DNA of 10,369 bases, from NCBI GenBank assembly GCA_945907225.1, contig CAMDSN010000036.1:1-10369 (forward strand), read 5' to 3'. The notes below the pieces were generated by a model. The model worked only from the letters and a program-made list of their open reading frames with translations, was not told the origin of the DNA and ran no database searches. The number at the start of each line of letters is the position of its first letter. The first letter of the stretch is position 1. Below are positions 1 to 8,290 of the stretch, in pieces. This DNA comes from Flavobacterium psychrophilum (lineage in GTDB: Bacteria; Bacteroidota; Bacteroidia; Flavobacteriales; Flavobacteriaceae). Made by a program: the position numbers and the translations under genes.

Positions 1-389
1 CACAATGAAATTAATTTCCCAGACTCGTCAGTAATTTTTATTTCCCACAGATGAATACTTCTGCCTTGATGAACAATTTTAGCAGTACAATATACTGTGC
101 CTTCACGTTTACTTTTTAAATGATTAGCTGAAATTTCAATCCCGCGTGCTTCCTGTTTTTCTGGATTAATAAACAACATTGACGCAGCACTCCCAACACT
201 TTCCGCCAAAGCCACTGTAGCGCCACCATGAAGTATTCCCATGGGTTGATGTACTCTTGAATTTACGGGCATTTTTGCAGTTAAGAAATCAACTCCAGCA
301 TCGATGTACTCTATTTCGAGTGTTTCCATTAAAGTTCCTTTACACCAATCATTACAAAGCTTAAGGATTTTATTTTTATCGAATGTCAT
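1..389 (-). CDS. PaaI/YdiI-type hotdog-fold thioesterase (3' end cut by window)
   Basis: A minus-strand reading frame runs from ATG at 389-387 to the window edge without a stop, giving 129 residues. It is a hotdog-fold acyl-CoA thioesterase. Residues 40-67 (MPVNSR..QPMGILHGG....LAES.GS) match E. coli YdiI/MenI closely from memory, including the HGG turn (54-56) and the likely catalytic acid Glu63 in LAES. Residues 82-96 (ARGIEISANHL.S.REG) also align with that family. YdiI is about 136 residues, so only a short C-terminal piece is missing; bases 2-1 begin the next codon (TG-), which could even be a stop. YdiI hydrolyses 1,4-dihydroxy-2-naphthoyl-CoA in menaquinone synthesis, and the same role is plausible here because flavobacteria depend on menaquinone. 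No menaquinone gene lies inside the window to support it, and another acyl-CoA substrate is possible. It should be a soluble cytoplasmic enzyme; no signal peptide is visible. It diverges from the lipoprotein gene across bases 390-537, where I found no clear promoter. Confidence 0.88.
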   Translation of the reverse strand, partial: MTFDKNKILKLCNDWCKGTLMETLEIEYIDAGVDFLTAKMPVNSRVHQPMGILHGGATVALAESVGSAASMLFINPEKQEARGIEISANHLKSKREGTVYCTAKIVHQGRSIHLWEIKITDESGKLISL

Positions 390-537
390 ATTTTTTTTGG
401 TAAAAATAATACTTATTTGTAACAAATGGGAATCCAATTGCAATTGAAAATCAATACAACAACATAACTATCATTTGAACGTTATATTTTTTTAATTTTA
501 ATTTTTTAAATTATTACTTACATTTACCCAAATAATC

Positions 538-2091
538 ATGCACATGCGTAAAATCATTTTTCTCCTTTTTGTTGGATTGATAATTTCGATGAGCTCTTGC
601 CGTGAAGATTTTGTATTTGAGCCTAGCACCGGAGATTTAAAGTTTTCAAGAGACACCATATATTTGGATACCGTTTTTTCCAATATCGGCTCTAGCACAT
701 ATACTTTAAAAGTTTATAACACAAGTGATAAAGACATCAAAATACCAACGATAAGCTTAGCTAAAGGCGTAGGGACAAAATATAGAATGACTGTTGATGG
801 AATGACAGGCTATGAAAACAGGGTTTTCCGTGACGTAGAATTGCTGGCAAAAGACAGCATGTATATTTTTATAGAAACCACCGCAGGAATTGGAGATGCC
901 AATCTTTCGGATTTCCTTTATACAGACCAGATAGAATTTGACAGCGGTGCTAATTTGCAAAAAGTAGAATTGGTAACGCTAATTCAGGATGCCTACTTTA
1001 TTTTTCCAAATAAACAAAACGGTATTACTGAAACCATTCCAATTGGCTTTAACGAAGATGAAACTGTTCTGGAAACCAATGGACGAAACCTAAGTCACAA
1101 TCATCCAGATAATGGAAATGAATATTCATTTAATACAGACAAACCCTATGTGATATATGGCTATGCTAGTGTTCCTAACGGAGAAGTTTTAACTATTCCC
1201 GGAGGTGCGAGAGTTCATTTTCATGATGGTTCTGGGTTGGTTATTCAAGAAGGGGGAACTCTAAATATTGCTGGCTCAACATCTGTTACAGCTGCGTTAG
1301 AAAATGAAGTTATTTTTGAAGGGGATCGATTAGAACCAAGCTTCTCCGATGTACCTGGTCAATGGGGGACTGTTTATCTTAGACAAGGAAGTGTCAATAA
1401 TAACATTAAAAATTTAACGTTAAAAAATGCTGTTGTAGGACTATTAATAGAAAACAATTCTGGAACAATGACAATTGAAAATACACAAATTTATGATTGT
1501 TCTAATGTTGGAATTTTGGCAAGAGCAGCAGCTATTGAGGGAAAAAACATAGTGATAAATACCGCAGGTGTAGCTACATTGGCATGTACCTTAGGCGGAA
1601 GTTATGAATTTAAACATTGTACTTTTAATAATAACTGGGGCAGTTCAAAACAAGTTGCAGTTTTGGTTGACAATTTCTATAAAGATGCAAACGACGTCGA
1701 AGTACCCTACGTCTTGGAACAAGCCAATTTTAGAAATTGTATTATTTTTGGTTCTAATCAAGTGGAATTACTCATAAATAAAAGTATAGTTAATCCAGAG
1801 GTTAATTGGACAACACCCATTTTCAGCAAATGTCAGATTAAATTTAATAATACGAACAACCAATTCACCAATAATCCCAATTATAGTTTTATAAACGACA
1901 CCAATGAAATTATAAAAAACGGTGTTGCAGATTTCCAAAACATAATTAAAAACAAACTTGTTATTGGTGAACTTTCCAATGCTAAAGGATTTGGAGAAGA
2001 TGTTGGAGTTCCCTTTGATATATTAGGAAATGCCAGAAATTCGGTGTTTGATTTGGGAGCCTATAATTCTATTATTTTTCCGGCTGATTAA
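538..2091 (+). CDS. Lipoprotein with Ig-like N-domain and beta-helix-like region
   Basis: The 517-residue product begins with a lipoprotein signal: Lys/Arg at 4-5, a hydrophobic stretch 6-16 and a lipobox-like SMSSC with Cys21. The next residues, RED, have the charged character of Bacteroidota lipoprotein export signals, so the outer-membrane surface is possible but not shown. Residues 33-155 are rich in beta strands (DTIYLDTVF...YTLKVYN...DIKIP) and look like an Ig-like domain. Residues 200-370 have the short repeating pattern of a right-handed beta-helix (IPGGARVHF, GLVIQEGGTLNI, LTLKNAVVGLLIEN, MTIENTQIYDCS). The C-terminus (D..GN.R...FDLGAY, about 496-510) resembles the closing motif D-x-x-G-x-x-R...D-x-G-A common in bacterial beta-helix surface proteins. 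ATG at 544 is an equally possible start and would shorten the signal by two residues. No catalytic motif is recognised. Glycan binding or degradation is possible by fold, but the function is unknown. It appears monocistronic, since purL has its own promoter downstream. Confidence 0.85.
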   Translation: MHMRKIIFLLFVGLIISMSSCREDFVFEPSTGDLKFSRDTIYLDTVFSNIGSSTYTLKVYNTSDKDIKIPTISLAKGVGTKYRMTVDGMTGYENRVFRDVELLAKDSMYIFIETTAGIGDANLSDFLYTDQIEFDSGANLQKVELVTLIQDAYFIFPNKQNGITETIPIGFNEDETVLETNGRNLSHNHPDNGNEYSFNTDKPYVIYGYASVPNGEVLTIPGGARVHFHDGSGLVIQEGGTLNIAGSTSVTAALENEVIFEGDRLEPSFSDVPGQWGTVYLRQGSVNNNIKNLTLKNAVVGLLIENNSGTMTIENTQIYDCSNVGILARAAAIEGKNIVINTAGVATLACTLGGSYEFKHCTFNNNWGSSKQVAVLVDNFYKDANDVEVPYVLEQANFRNCIIFGSNQVELLINKSIVNPEVNWTTPIFSKCQIKFNNTNNQFTNNPNYSFINDTNEIIKNGVADFQNIIKNKLVIGELSNAKGFGEDVGVPFDILGNARNSVFDLGAYNSIIFPAD

Positions 2092-2140
2092 TAAATTTAG
2101 AATCTATATATTAGCAACACTTGTCAAAAATGTTGAAAAC

Positions 2141-2154
2141 TACTTTTAAAAGTA
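2141..2154. repeat. 14-base perfect palindrome upstream of purL promoter
   Basis: TACTTTTAAAAGTA is its own reverse complement. It lies 50 bases after the lipoprotein stop and ends 12 bases before the -33 element of the purL promoter. It could be a binding site for a dimeric regulator or a weak hairpin behind the lipoprotein gene. It lacks a GC stem and a T-tract, so it is a poor intrinsic terminator. In AT-rich DNA such palindromes can also occur by chance. Confidence 0.3.
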
Positions 2155-2166
2155 TCTGCAACATAT

Positions 2167-2197
2167 TTTGTGCATCCTCCATTTTGCCTTAAATTTG
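2167..2197 (+). promoter_or_regulatory. Consensus Bacteroidota promoter of purL
   Basis: TTTG at 2167-2170 and TAAATTTG at 2190-2197 match the Bacteroidota -33 (TTTG) and -7 (TAnnTTTG) elements exactly, with a 19-base spacer that is typical for this class. Transcription should start around 2202-2206, giving a leader of about 60 bases before the purL ATG. It is the only fully consensus promoter I found in the window. It indicates that purL is transcribed separately from the lipoprotein gene. Confidence 0.7.
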
Positions 2198-2214
2198 TGC
2201 AACAACAACTAAAA

Positions 2215-2247
2215 CCGAGGCAAACTTAATTCTACGGGGCGCAGCGG
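2215..2247 (+). promoter_or_regulatory. Possible structured leader of purL
   Basis: CCGAGGC (2215-2221) can pair with GCAGCGG (2241-2247). The stem has three G-C pairs, tandem A-G/G-A mismatches and two more G-C pairs, closing a 19-base loop. Tandem G-A pairs are compatible with RNA helices. The segment is clearly more GC-rich than its surroundings and sits wholly inside the predicted leader, ending 18 bases before the start codon. It could affect translation or be part of a regulatory RNA. No known riboswitch consensus was recognised, and the stem is short enough to be coincidental. Confidence 0.25.
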
Positions 2248-2265
2248 AAATAAATCACAATACAA

Positions 2266-5200
2266 ATGATTCATTTCTTCGGAAACGAAAGTACAACTGT
2301 TTTTGCTGTTCAAACGCAAGGCAAACTTTCGACAGAAACTATCTCAAAATTAAATTGGTTATTTGCTAACGCCCATAAAATTGAGGAATCCGTACTTACG
2401 GATTTTTTTATTGGACCACGAGCCACAATGATAACGCCCTGGAGTACAAATGCAGTTGAAATCACTCAAAATATGGGCATTGAAGGGGTTATAAGAATTG
2501 AAGCGTTCTACAGGGTTACTTCAGAATTCAAAGATTTTGACCCAATGCTTTCACAAAAGTATAATGAATTAAGCCAGAGCATATTTGATGTAAATAGCAA
2601 GCCTAATCCTATCCTTGAAATAAAAAATATTAGAGAATATAATTTACAAGAAGGATTGGCATTGAGTGAAGAAGAAATAATTTACTTAGAAAATTTATCA
2701 AAAAAAATTGAAAGAAATTTAACCGATTCAGAGGTTTTCGGATTTTCGCAAGTTAATTCAGAACACTGCCGGCATAAAATTTTCAATGGAACATTTATAA
2801 TAGATGGTATTGAAAAAGACAGGTCCCTTTTTAAAATGATTAAGCAAACGTCTGAACTAAATCCGAATGATATTGTATCTGCCTATAAAGATAATGTGGC
2901 CTTTATTAAAGGACCACAGGTAACACAATTTGCACCTAAAACTGCAGATAAGGCGGACTTTTATGAAGAATCCGAATTTAATTCCGTTATTTCAATTAAA
3001 GCAGAAACCCACAATTTTCCAACAACAGTAGAGCCATTTAACGGAGCTGCAACGGGTTCTGGCGGTGAAATACGTGACAGGTTAGCGGGTGGGCAAGGTT
3101 CAATTCCTTTAGCTGGAACTGCCGTTTATATGACTTCTTATTCAAGATTGACAGAAGATCGCGAATGGGAAAAGGGCATGAAAGAAAGACCTTGGCTTTA
3201 CCAAACGCCAGTGGATATTTTAATTAAGGCCTCAAATGGTGCTTCCGATTTTGGAAATAAATTTGGTCAACCCCTAATTACGGGATCCCTATTAACATTT
3301 GAGCAAGAGCAAATAAACAACCAAAATGGAACTACAAGAAAGTTGGGGTTTGATAAAGTTATTATGCTTGCAGGAGGAATTGGCTACGCAAAAGCGGAGC
3401 AAGCCAAAAAACAAAAACCAAAAAAAGGGGATAAAATCGTTGTGTTAGGTGGTGAAAATTACAGAATTGGAATGGGAGGCGCCGCAGTTTCTTCAGCAGA
3501 CACAGGTGCATTTGGGTCTGGGATTGAACTTAATGCCATACAACGTTCCAACCCAGAAATGCAAAAACGAGCTGCTAACACCATTAGAGCAATGGTTGAA
3601 AGCAAAGTAAACCCAATTGTTTCCATTCATGATCATGGTGCTGGTGGACATTTGAATTGCCTTTCTGAGTTAATTGAAGAAACGGGAGGTTTGATTGATT
3701 TAGACAAGCTACCCATTGGAGACCCTACGTTATCAGCAAAAGAAATAATTGGGAACGAATCGCAAGAACGAATGGGATTGGTCATAGCCAAAGAAGATTA
3801 TCAAACATTAAAAAAAATTGCAGATCGGGAGCGCGCTCCAATTTATGAGGTTGGTGAAGTAACCGAAAATAATCGCTTTACTTTTCAGAGTAAATCAACT
3901 GGCCAAACACCCATGGATTTTGCATTAGAGGACATGTTTGGTAGTTCTCCAAAGGTTTTAATGACAGATAAAACCATAGAATATACCTATACAGAAGTAA
4001 TTTATAACACTGAAAGAATAGCAGCATATCTAAAGCAATTATTGGAACTTGAAGCGGTAGCCTGTAAAGATTGGCTAACAAATAAAGTAGACCGCTGTGT
4101 AGGAGGAAAAGTAGCAAAACAACAATGTGTTGGCCCCTTACAATTACCGCTGAATAATGTGGGTGTTATGGCACTAGATTTTAACGGAAAAGAAGGTATA
4201 GCAACCGCTATTGGTCATTCTCCTGTTGCAGCATTAATAGATCCTGTTGCAGGTTCAAGAAATGCAATTGGTGAATCGCTATCAAATATAATTTTTGCTC
4301 CATTAAAAGACGGAATAAAAAGCGTTTCACTTTCGGCTAATTGGATGTGGGCCTGTAAAAATGAGGGCGAAGATGCTCGCCTTTATGAAGCTGTAAAAGG
4401 ATGTGCTGATTTTGCCATTGAGTTGGGTATAAATATTCCAACAGGAAAAGATTCTTTATCGATGAAGCAAAAATATGCTGATGAAGAAGTAATTGCACCC
4501 GGAACCGTAATCATTTCTGCAGCTGGAAATTGCTCGGATATAACCAAAGTAATTGAACCCGTATTAAAACAAAATGGTGGTTCTATTTATTATATCAACT
4601 TGTCACAAGACAAGTTTAAACTCGGAGGTAGCTCATTTGGACAAATACACAATAAAGTTGGCATTGACTGCCCAACAATAAAAAGTGCTTCTTATTTCAA
4701 AAAAGCATTTGACACTATTCAAAACTTAATTAAAGAAAATCAAATAATAGCAGGTCATGATATTGGCTCTGGCGGATTAATCACAACATTACTTGAAATG
4801 TGCTTTTCAGATGTTAATTTGGGAGCAAAAATAGATTTGACGGCTTTTACTGAAACCGACTCTATTAAAATTTTATTTTCTGAAAATATTGGAATAGTGA
4901 TTCAAGCAAAAAATGATTTGATTTTTGAAGCAGCATTTAAAGATTTAGAATTTTTTAAAATTGGTACGGTTCTAAACAAACCCAATTTAGATCTTGGAAA
5001 TTGGAATTTTAATATTGAATTATATAGAGATATTTGGTTCAAAACTTCCTTTTTACTTGATCAAAAGCAAACCAAAAATGATAAAGCCAAGGAGCGATTT
5101 GAAAATTATAAAAAACAACTATTACAATTTTCGTTTCCAAACCATTTTACCGGAAAAAAACCTGCTATTGTCACTTCTAAATTACGTCCAAAAGCAGCTG

Positions 5201-5934
5201 TTATTCGTGAAAAAGGCAGTAATTCAGAACGGGAACTGGCAAATGCATTGTATTTAGCCGGATTTGACGTTAAAGACATTCATATGACCGATTTAATTTC
5301 GGGGCGTGAAAATTTAGAAGACATTCAGTTTATAGGTGCTGTAGGTGGATTTTCAAATTCAGATGTTTTAGGATCAGCTAAAGGATGGGCTGGAGCATTT
5401 AAATACAACGAAAAAGCCAAACAGGCATTGCGTAATTTTTTCTTACGAGAAGACACGCTTTCTGTTGGGATTTGTAATGGTTGTCAACTATTTATGGAAT
5501 TAGAATTAATCACTCCAGAACACAAAATTCATGGAAAAATGGCTCATAACGACAGCCAAAAACACGAGAGTATATTCACATCAGTGAAAATTCAAAACAA
5601 TAATTCAGTTATGCTGAGTTCATTAGCAGGAACTACACTTGGCGTTTGGGTTTCTCATGGTGAAGGGCGATTTACATTGCCTGAAGCAGAAGATCAATAC
5701 GCTATTGTTGCAAAATATGCTTATGAAGGATATCCAGCCAATCCAAATGGTTCTGACTATAATACCGCAATGATGTGCGACAAAACTGGTCGTCATTTAG
5801 TAATGATGCCCCATATTGAACGATCAACTTTTCCATGGAATTGGGCTCATTATCCTAACAATTCAACTGATGAAGTTTCGCCTTGGCTAGAGGCATTTGT
5901 TAATGCAAAAAATTGGGCTGATTCCAATAAATAG
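2266..5934 (+). CDS. purL: Phosphoribosylformylglycinamidine synthase, single-chain
   Basis: This cytoplasmic enzyme converts FGAR, glutamine and ATP to FGAM, the fourth step of de novo purine synthesis. At 1222 residues it is the large fused form seen in E. coli (about 1295), not the PurS/PurL/PurQ complex. An N-terminal PurS-like region (about 1-140) is followed by a linker with VNSEHCRHKIF (163-173). The first ATP-grasp-unrelated AIRS-type synthetase half has AETHNFPTTVEPFNGAATGSG (from 246) and HDHGAGGH (455-462). The second half has TGKDSLSMK (726-734) and GHDIGSGG (830-837). The class I glutaminase domain spans about 970-1222: GGFSNSD loop, nucleophile Cys1070 in GICNGCQ, and His1183/Glu1185 in PHIER. 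All key residues are present and the frame is intact. The ATG is supported by the leader and by the N-terminus fitting the family. No Shine-Dalgarno sequence is seen, as usual in this phylum. It is transcribed alone and ends at a strong terminator. Confidence 0.98.
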   Translation: MIHFFGNESTTVFAVQTQGKLSTETISKLNWLFANAHKIEESVLTDFFIGPRATMITPWSTNAVEITQNMGIEGVIRIEAFYRVTSEFKDFDPMLSQKYNELSQSIFDVNSKPNPILEIKNIREYNLQEGLALSEEEIIYLENLSKKIERNLTDSEVFGFSQVNSEHCRHKIFNGTFIIDGIEKDRSLFKMIKQTSELNPNDIVSAYKDNVAFIKGPQVTQFAPKTADKADFYEESEFNSVISIKAETHNFPTTVEPFNGAATGSGGEIRDRLAGGQGSIPLAGTAVYMTSYSRLTEDREWEKGMKERPWLYQTPVDILIKASNGASDFGNKFGQPLITGSLLTFEQEQINNQNGTTRKLGFDKVIMLAGGIGYAKAEQAKKQKPKKGDKIVVLGGENYRIGMGGAAVSSADTGAFGSGIELNAIQRSNPEMQKRAANTIRAMVESKVNPIVSIHDHGAGGHLNCLSELIEETGGLIDLDKLPIGDPTLSAKEIIGNESQERMGLVIAKEDYQTLKKIADRERAPIYEVGEVTENNRFTFQSKSTGQTPMDFALEDMFGSSPKVLMTDKTIEYTYTEVIYNTERIAAYLKQLLELEAVACKDWLTNKVDRCVGGKVAKQQCVGPLQLPLNNVGVMALDFNGKEGIATAIGHSPVAALIDPVAGSRNAIGESLSNIIFAPLKDGIKSVSLSANWMWACKNEGEDARLYEAVKGCADFAIELGINIPTGKDSLSMKQKYADEEVIAPGTVIISAAGNCSDITKVIEPVLKQNGGSIYYINLSQDKFKLGGSSFGQIHNKVGIDCPTIKSASYFKKAFDTIQNLIKENQIIAGHDIGSGGLITTLLEMCFSDVNLGAKIDLTAFTETDSIKILFSENIGIVIQAKNDLIFEAAFKDLEFFKIGTVLNKPNLDLGNWNFNIELYRDIWFKTSFLLDQKQTKNDKAKERFENYKKQLLQFSFPNHFTGKKPAIVTSKLRPKAAVIREKGSNSERELANALYLAGFDVKDIHMTDLISGRENLEDIQFIGAVGGFSNSDVLGSAKGWAGAFKYNEKAKQALRNFFLREDTLSVGICNGCQLFMELELITPEHKIHGKMAHNDSQKHESIFTSVKIQNNNSVMLSSLAGTTLGVWVSHGEGRFTLPEAEDQYAIVAKYAYEGYPANPNGSDYNTAMMCDKTGRHLVMMPHIERSTFPWNWAHYPNNSTDEVSPWLEAFVNAKNWADSNK

Positions 5935-5955
5935 TAATTTCGGATAAAACAGTAA

Positions 5956-5999
5956 AAAAAATACCCCCAGTTAGTTTGTAACTTTTGGGGGTATTTTTT
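5956..5999. terminator. Bidirectional terminator between purL and S46 peptidase gene
   Basis: AAAAAATACCCCC-type sequence at 5956-5968 pairs perfectly with 5987-5999 (13 pairs with five G-C in the centre). Inside, AGTTA (5969-5973) pairs with TAACT (5979-5983) around a five-base loop, leaving only a three-base TTT bulge. T-runs lie at the 3' side on both strands, so the element can stop purL transcription from the left and the peptidase transcript from the right. It starts 22 bases after the purL stop and lies 33 bases beyond the peptidase stop. Confidence 0.92.
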
Positions 6000-6031
6000 C
6001 GTTTTTTGTTTTAAAAAACTAAAAAGTAAAC

Positions 6032-8182
6032 TTACTTAATTAGGGTCATTTCATCAACAATATGTTTAGCCCCCGATAAATTTTCAATTATCCAAAGTAC
6101 ATATCGAATATCAACATTAATTGTTCTTTGTAATTTCGAGTCAAATATTACATCACCTGCCATTGCTTCAATATTTCCGTCAAAAGCCAAACCAATTAGT
6201 TCTCCTTTACCGTTAAGCACTGGCGATCCAGAATTACCACCAGTAATATCATTATCAGTCAGAAAATTTACGTGAAGGGAACCGTCCTTATCGGCAAATC
6301 TTCCAAAATCTTTTTTCTTATTCATCTCCAAAACTTTCATAGGCAAATCAAATTCAGCATCTCCTTTCTTATACTTTTTTACTTGTCCATCTAAAGTGGT
6401 GTAATTATTTATTTTCACTTCATTTCTTTTGTCAGCTGGTAAAGATTTTACTTTACCATAAGTTAAACGAAGTGTAGAATTGGCGTCAGGATATTTTATT
6501 GTACCTATTTTAGACTCGCGTAATCCTTCAACAAGTAATCGGAAGGAAGCACTGTAATCATTTTGTGCTTTAGCAATTTCATCTGACTTAGAATTAAAAT
6601 GCGTTAGCAAATCATTTGAAATAGCATATAATGGATCATTATCTAAAATACCTTGACTCGGAATAGCTAAAAAGGCTTTGATTTTATCAATTGAGGTAAA
6701 AATACTAAGATCAAAAGCAGCAGAAACAAATTTTGTATAATCATAGTTAGACTCCTCTCCAATCTTTTTAACCATTGGCGCTATATTGTAACCCGTAGCC
6801 TTTGTTGAATATAATTTTAATTGCGCTGCTAGAATATCTCTCTCTGCAGGAATATGTAATTCTTTAAACATTTCTGTCACCATTTCTTCAATTTCAGGCG
6901 CCATAAGTTTACGTTTTGTTGCATCTGCTTTCACATACATATCGAGTTGACGACCAAGGGATCTGCTAATGGTTCCAAAAGAAGATGTTCTGAATAGTTG
7001 TTGCAAATAGTTGTCATGTCTAGCTTTTTCATTGGTCAGGCCGTAGAATTTATTAATTGTAGCGACAACATTTCCATATTTTGCTTTATTGGCTGGCTTA
7101 TTAGCCCATTTATCAAATTTCACTTCTTGTCCGGCTTTGGTTTTAGCGGTCTCAAATTTGGTTAAGGCATCAATCATCCCTTGACGATTTTTCCAATAGT
7201 TTGCCGTTGAAGCATATTTTGAAGCATAAATTAGGTTTAATGCATCACTTTGATCCATATATTTTTTCATATTATCCATTCCTGTTTTTGCCCCTTCCAC
7301 CCATGCAGGATAAGCAAATTTTACATTTTGCTCTATTCCAGAGGCAGGCATCCAACGGTTGGTTCTACCAGGATACCCTAATATCATTGCAAAATCATTT
7401 TCTTTTACACCCCCTAGATTAACAGGTAAGTAATGTTTTGGTTGTAATGGAACATTAGATTCAGCATAATCTGCTGGATTCCCATTCTTATCGGCATATA
7501 CTCTAAACATTGAAAAATCCCCAGTGTGTCGTGGCCATTCCCAATTATCTGTATCCCCTCCAAATTTACCTATACTTTCTGGCGGTGTGCCTACTAGACG
7601 GACATCTTTATAATCTTGGTATACAAAATAATAATACTCATTTCCTTGAAAAAAGGGACGAACAGAAACAGTATATTTTCCACCTTCATTATTTTCTTTT
7701 TCAATGGCAGCAATTTCGACAGCAATAGCCTTTTCTCTTTCGGCTTCTGTCATCTTAGCGTTAACTTTTGCTAAAATTCGCTTAGAAACATCATCCATTC
7801 TAACAAAGAATCGAACAAATAAGCTAGAAGGCTTAATTTCTGATTTTCGGTTTTCAGCCCAAAAACCATCTTTTAATAAGTTTTTTTGAGCTGTTGAAAG
7901 CTCTGCAATAGCATCATAGCCGCAGTGATGATTAGTTAAAACCAAGCCATCCTTAGATATCATTTCTGCAGTACAACCACCATTAAACTGAACGATAGCA
8001 TCTTTTAAACTATGATTGTTTATACTATAAATTTCTTCGGCTGTTAATTGCAAGCCCATTTTTTGCATATCGCGGTGATTTAAACGTTCAATAAACATTA
8101 GAAACCACATTCCTTCATCCGCCTTAACGCTTGCAGGAATAAGCATAATCCCTAATAATAAGGATAAAATAATTTTTTTCAT
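6032..8182 (-). CDS. S46 family dipeptidyl-peptidase, DPP7-like
   Basis: The 716-residue product is a chymotrypsin-fold serine exopeptidase that releases dipeptides from the N-terminus of oligopeptides in the periplasm. A Sec signal peptide (KK at 2-3, hydrophobic core 4-15, Ala-containing site near VKA/DEG, about residue 21) precedes the mature DEGMW start typical of S46 enzymes. The catalytic triad is visible: His86 (or His85) in TNHHCGY, Asp222 in RHTGDF, Ser651 in GGNSGSP. Cys70 and Cys87 probably form the disulfide next to the histidine. The middle, about residues 270-570, is mostly helical and matches the regulatory domain of the family. After the serine, the specificity segment reads AFDGN, with Phe667 and Gly669. 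In Porphyromonas enzymes Gly at this place marks DPP7 (hydrophobic P1), and Arg marks DPP11 (Asp/Glu P1), so DPP7 type is inferred. Length (about 710-720 usual) is normal and no disruption is seen. It probably supplies dipeptides for uptake in a peptide-using bacterium. Confidence 0.95.
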   Translation of the reverse strand: MKKIILSLLLGIMLIPASVKADEGMWFLMFIERLNHRDMQKMGLQLTAEEIYSINNHSLKDAIVQFNGGCTAEMISKDGLVLTNHHCGYDAIAELSTAQKNLLKDGFWAENRKSEIKPSSLFVRFFVRMDDVSKRILAKVNAKMTEAEREKAIAVEIAAIEKENNEGGKYTVSVRPFFQGNEYYYFVYQDYKDVRLVGTPPESIGKFGGDTDNWEWPRHTGDFSMFRVYADKNGNPADYAESNVPLQPKHYLPVNLGGVKENDFAMILGYPGRTNRWMPASGIEQNVKFAYPAWVEGAKTGMDNMKKYMDQSDALNLIYASKYASTANYWKNRQGMIDALTKFETAKTKAGQEVKFDKWANKPANKAKYGNVVATINKFYGLTNEKARHDNYLQQLFRTSSFGTISRSLGRQLDMYVKADATKRKLMAPEIEEMVTEMFKELHIPAERDILAAQLKLYSTKATGYNIAPMVKKIGEESNYDYTKFVSAAFDLSIFTSIDKIKAFLAIPSQGILDNDPLYAISNDLLTHFNSKSDEIAKAQNDYSASFRLLVEGLRESKIGTIKYPDANSTLRLTYGKVKSLPADKRNEVKINNYTTLDGQVKKYKKGDAEFDLPMKVLEMNKKKDFGRFADKDGSLHVNFLTDNDITGGNSGSPVLNGKGELIGLAFDGNIEAMAGDVIFDSKLQRTINVDIRYVLWIIENLSGAKHIVDEMTLIK

Positions 8183-8290
8183 AGTGTTATTTTTTTAGTC
8201 TTGCGAATATAATTCTTTTTCACAATTCGATTGGTATCGCTCTCATAAAAACTAATAATTAACTATAAAATTTAAGTATTTATTAGTATT

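Noticed and set aside
519..526. TACATTTA as a -7 element for the lipoprotein gene
   Set aside because: It lacks the final G, has no TTTG at the right distance and would leave only a few bases before the start codon.
2205..2262. Purine riboswitch before purL, suggested by TTCTAC in the leader
   Set aside because: TTCTAC recalls the purine aptamer junction, but the usual three-helix layout with a closing P1 stem and the two kissing loops cannot be drawn. The leader of about 60 bases is also too short to hold an aptamer plus an expression platform.
3878..4117. Minus-strand open frame of 79 codons inside purL
   Set aside because: It lies wholly within the intact, motif-complete purL gene and its translation has no recognisable domain; it is a shadow of the coding strand.
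7201..7889. Three plus-strand open frames opposite the S46 peptidase
   Set aside because: They are antisense to a conserved, intact gene, overlap its regulatory and protease domains, and show no protein-like motif.
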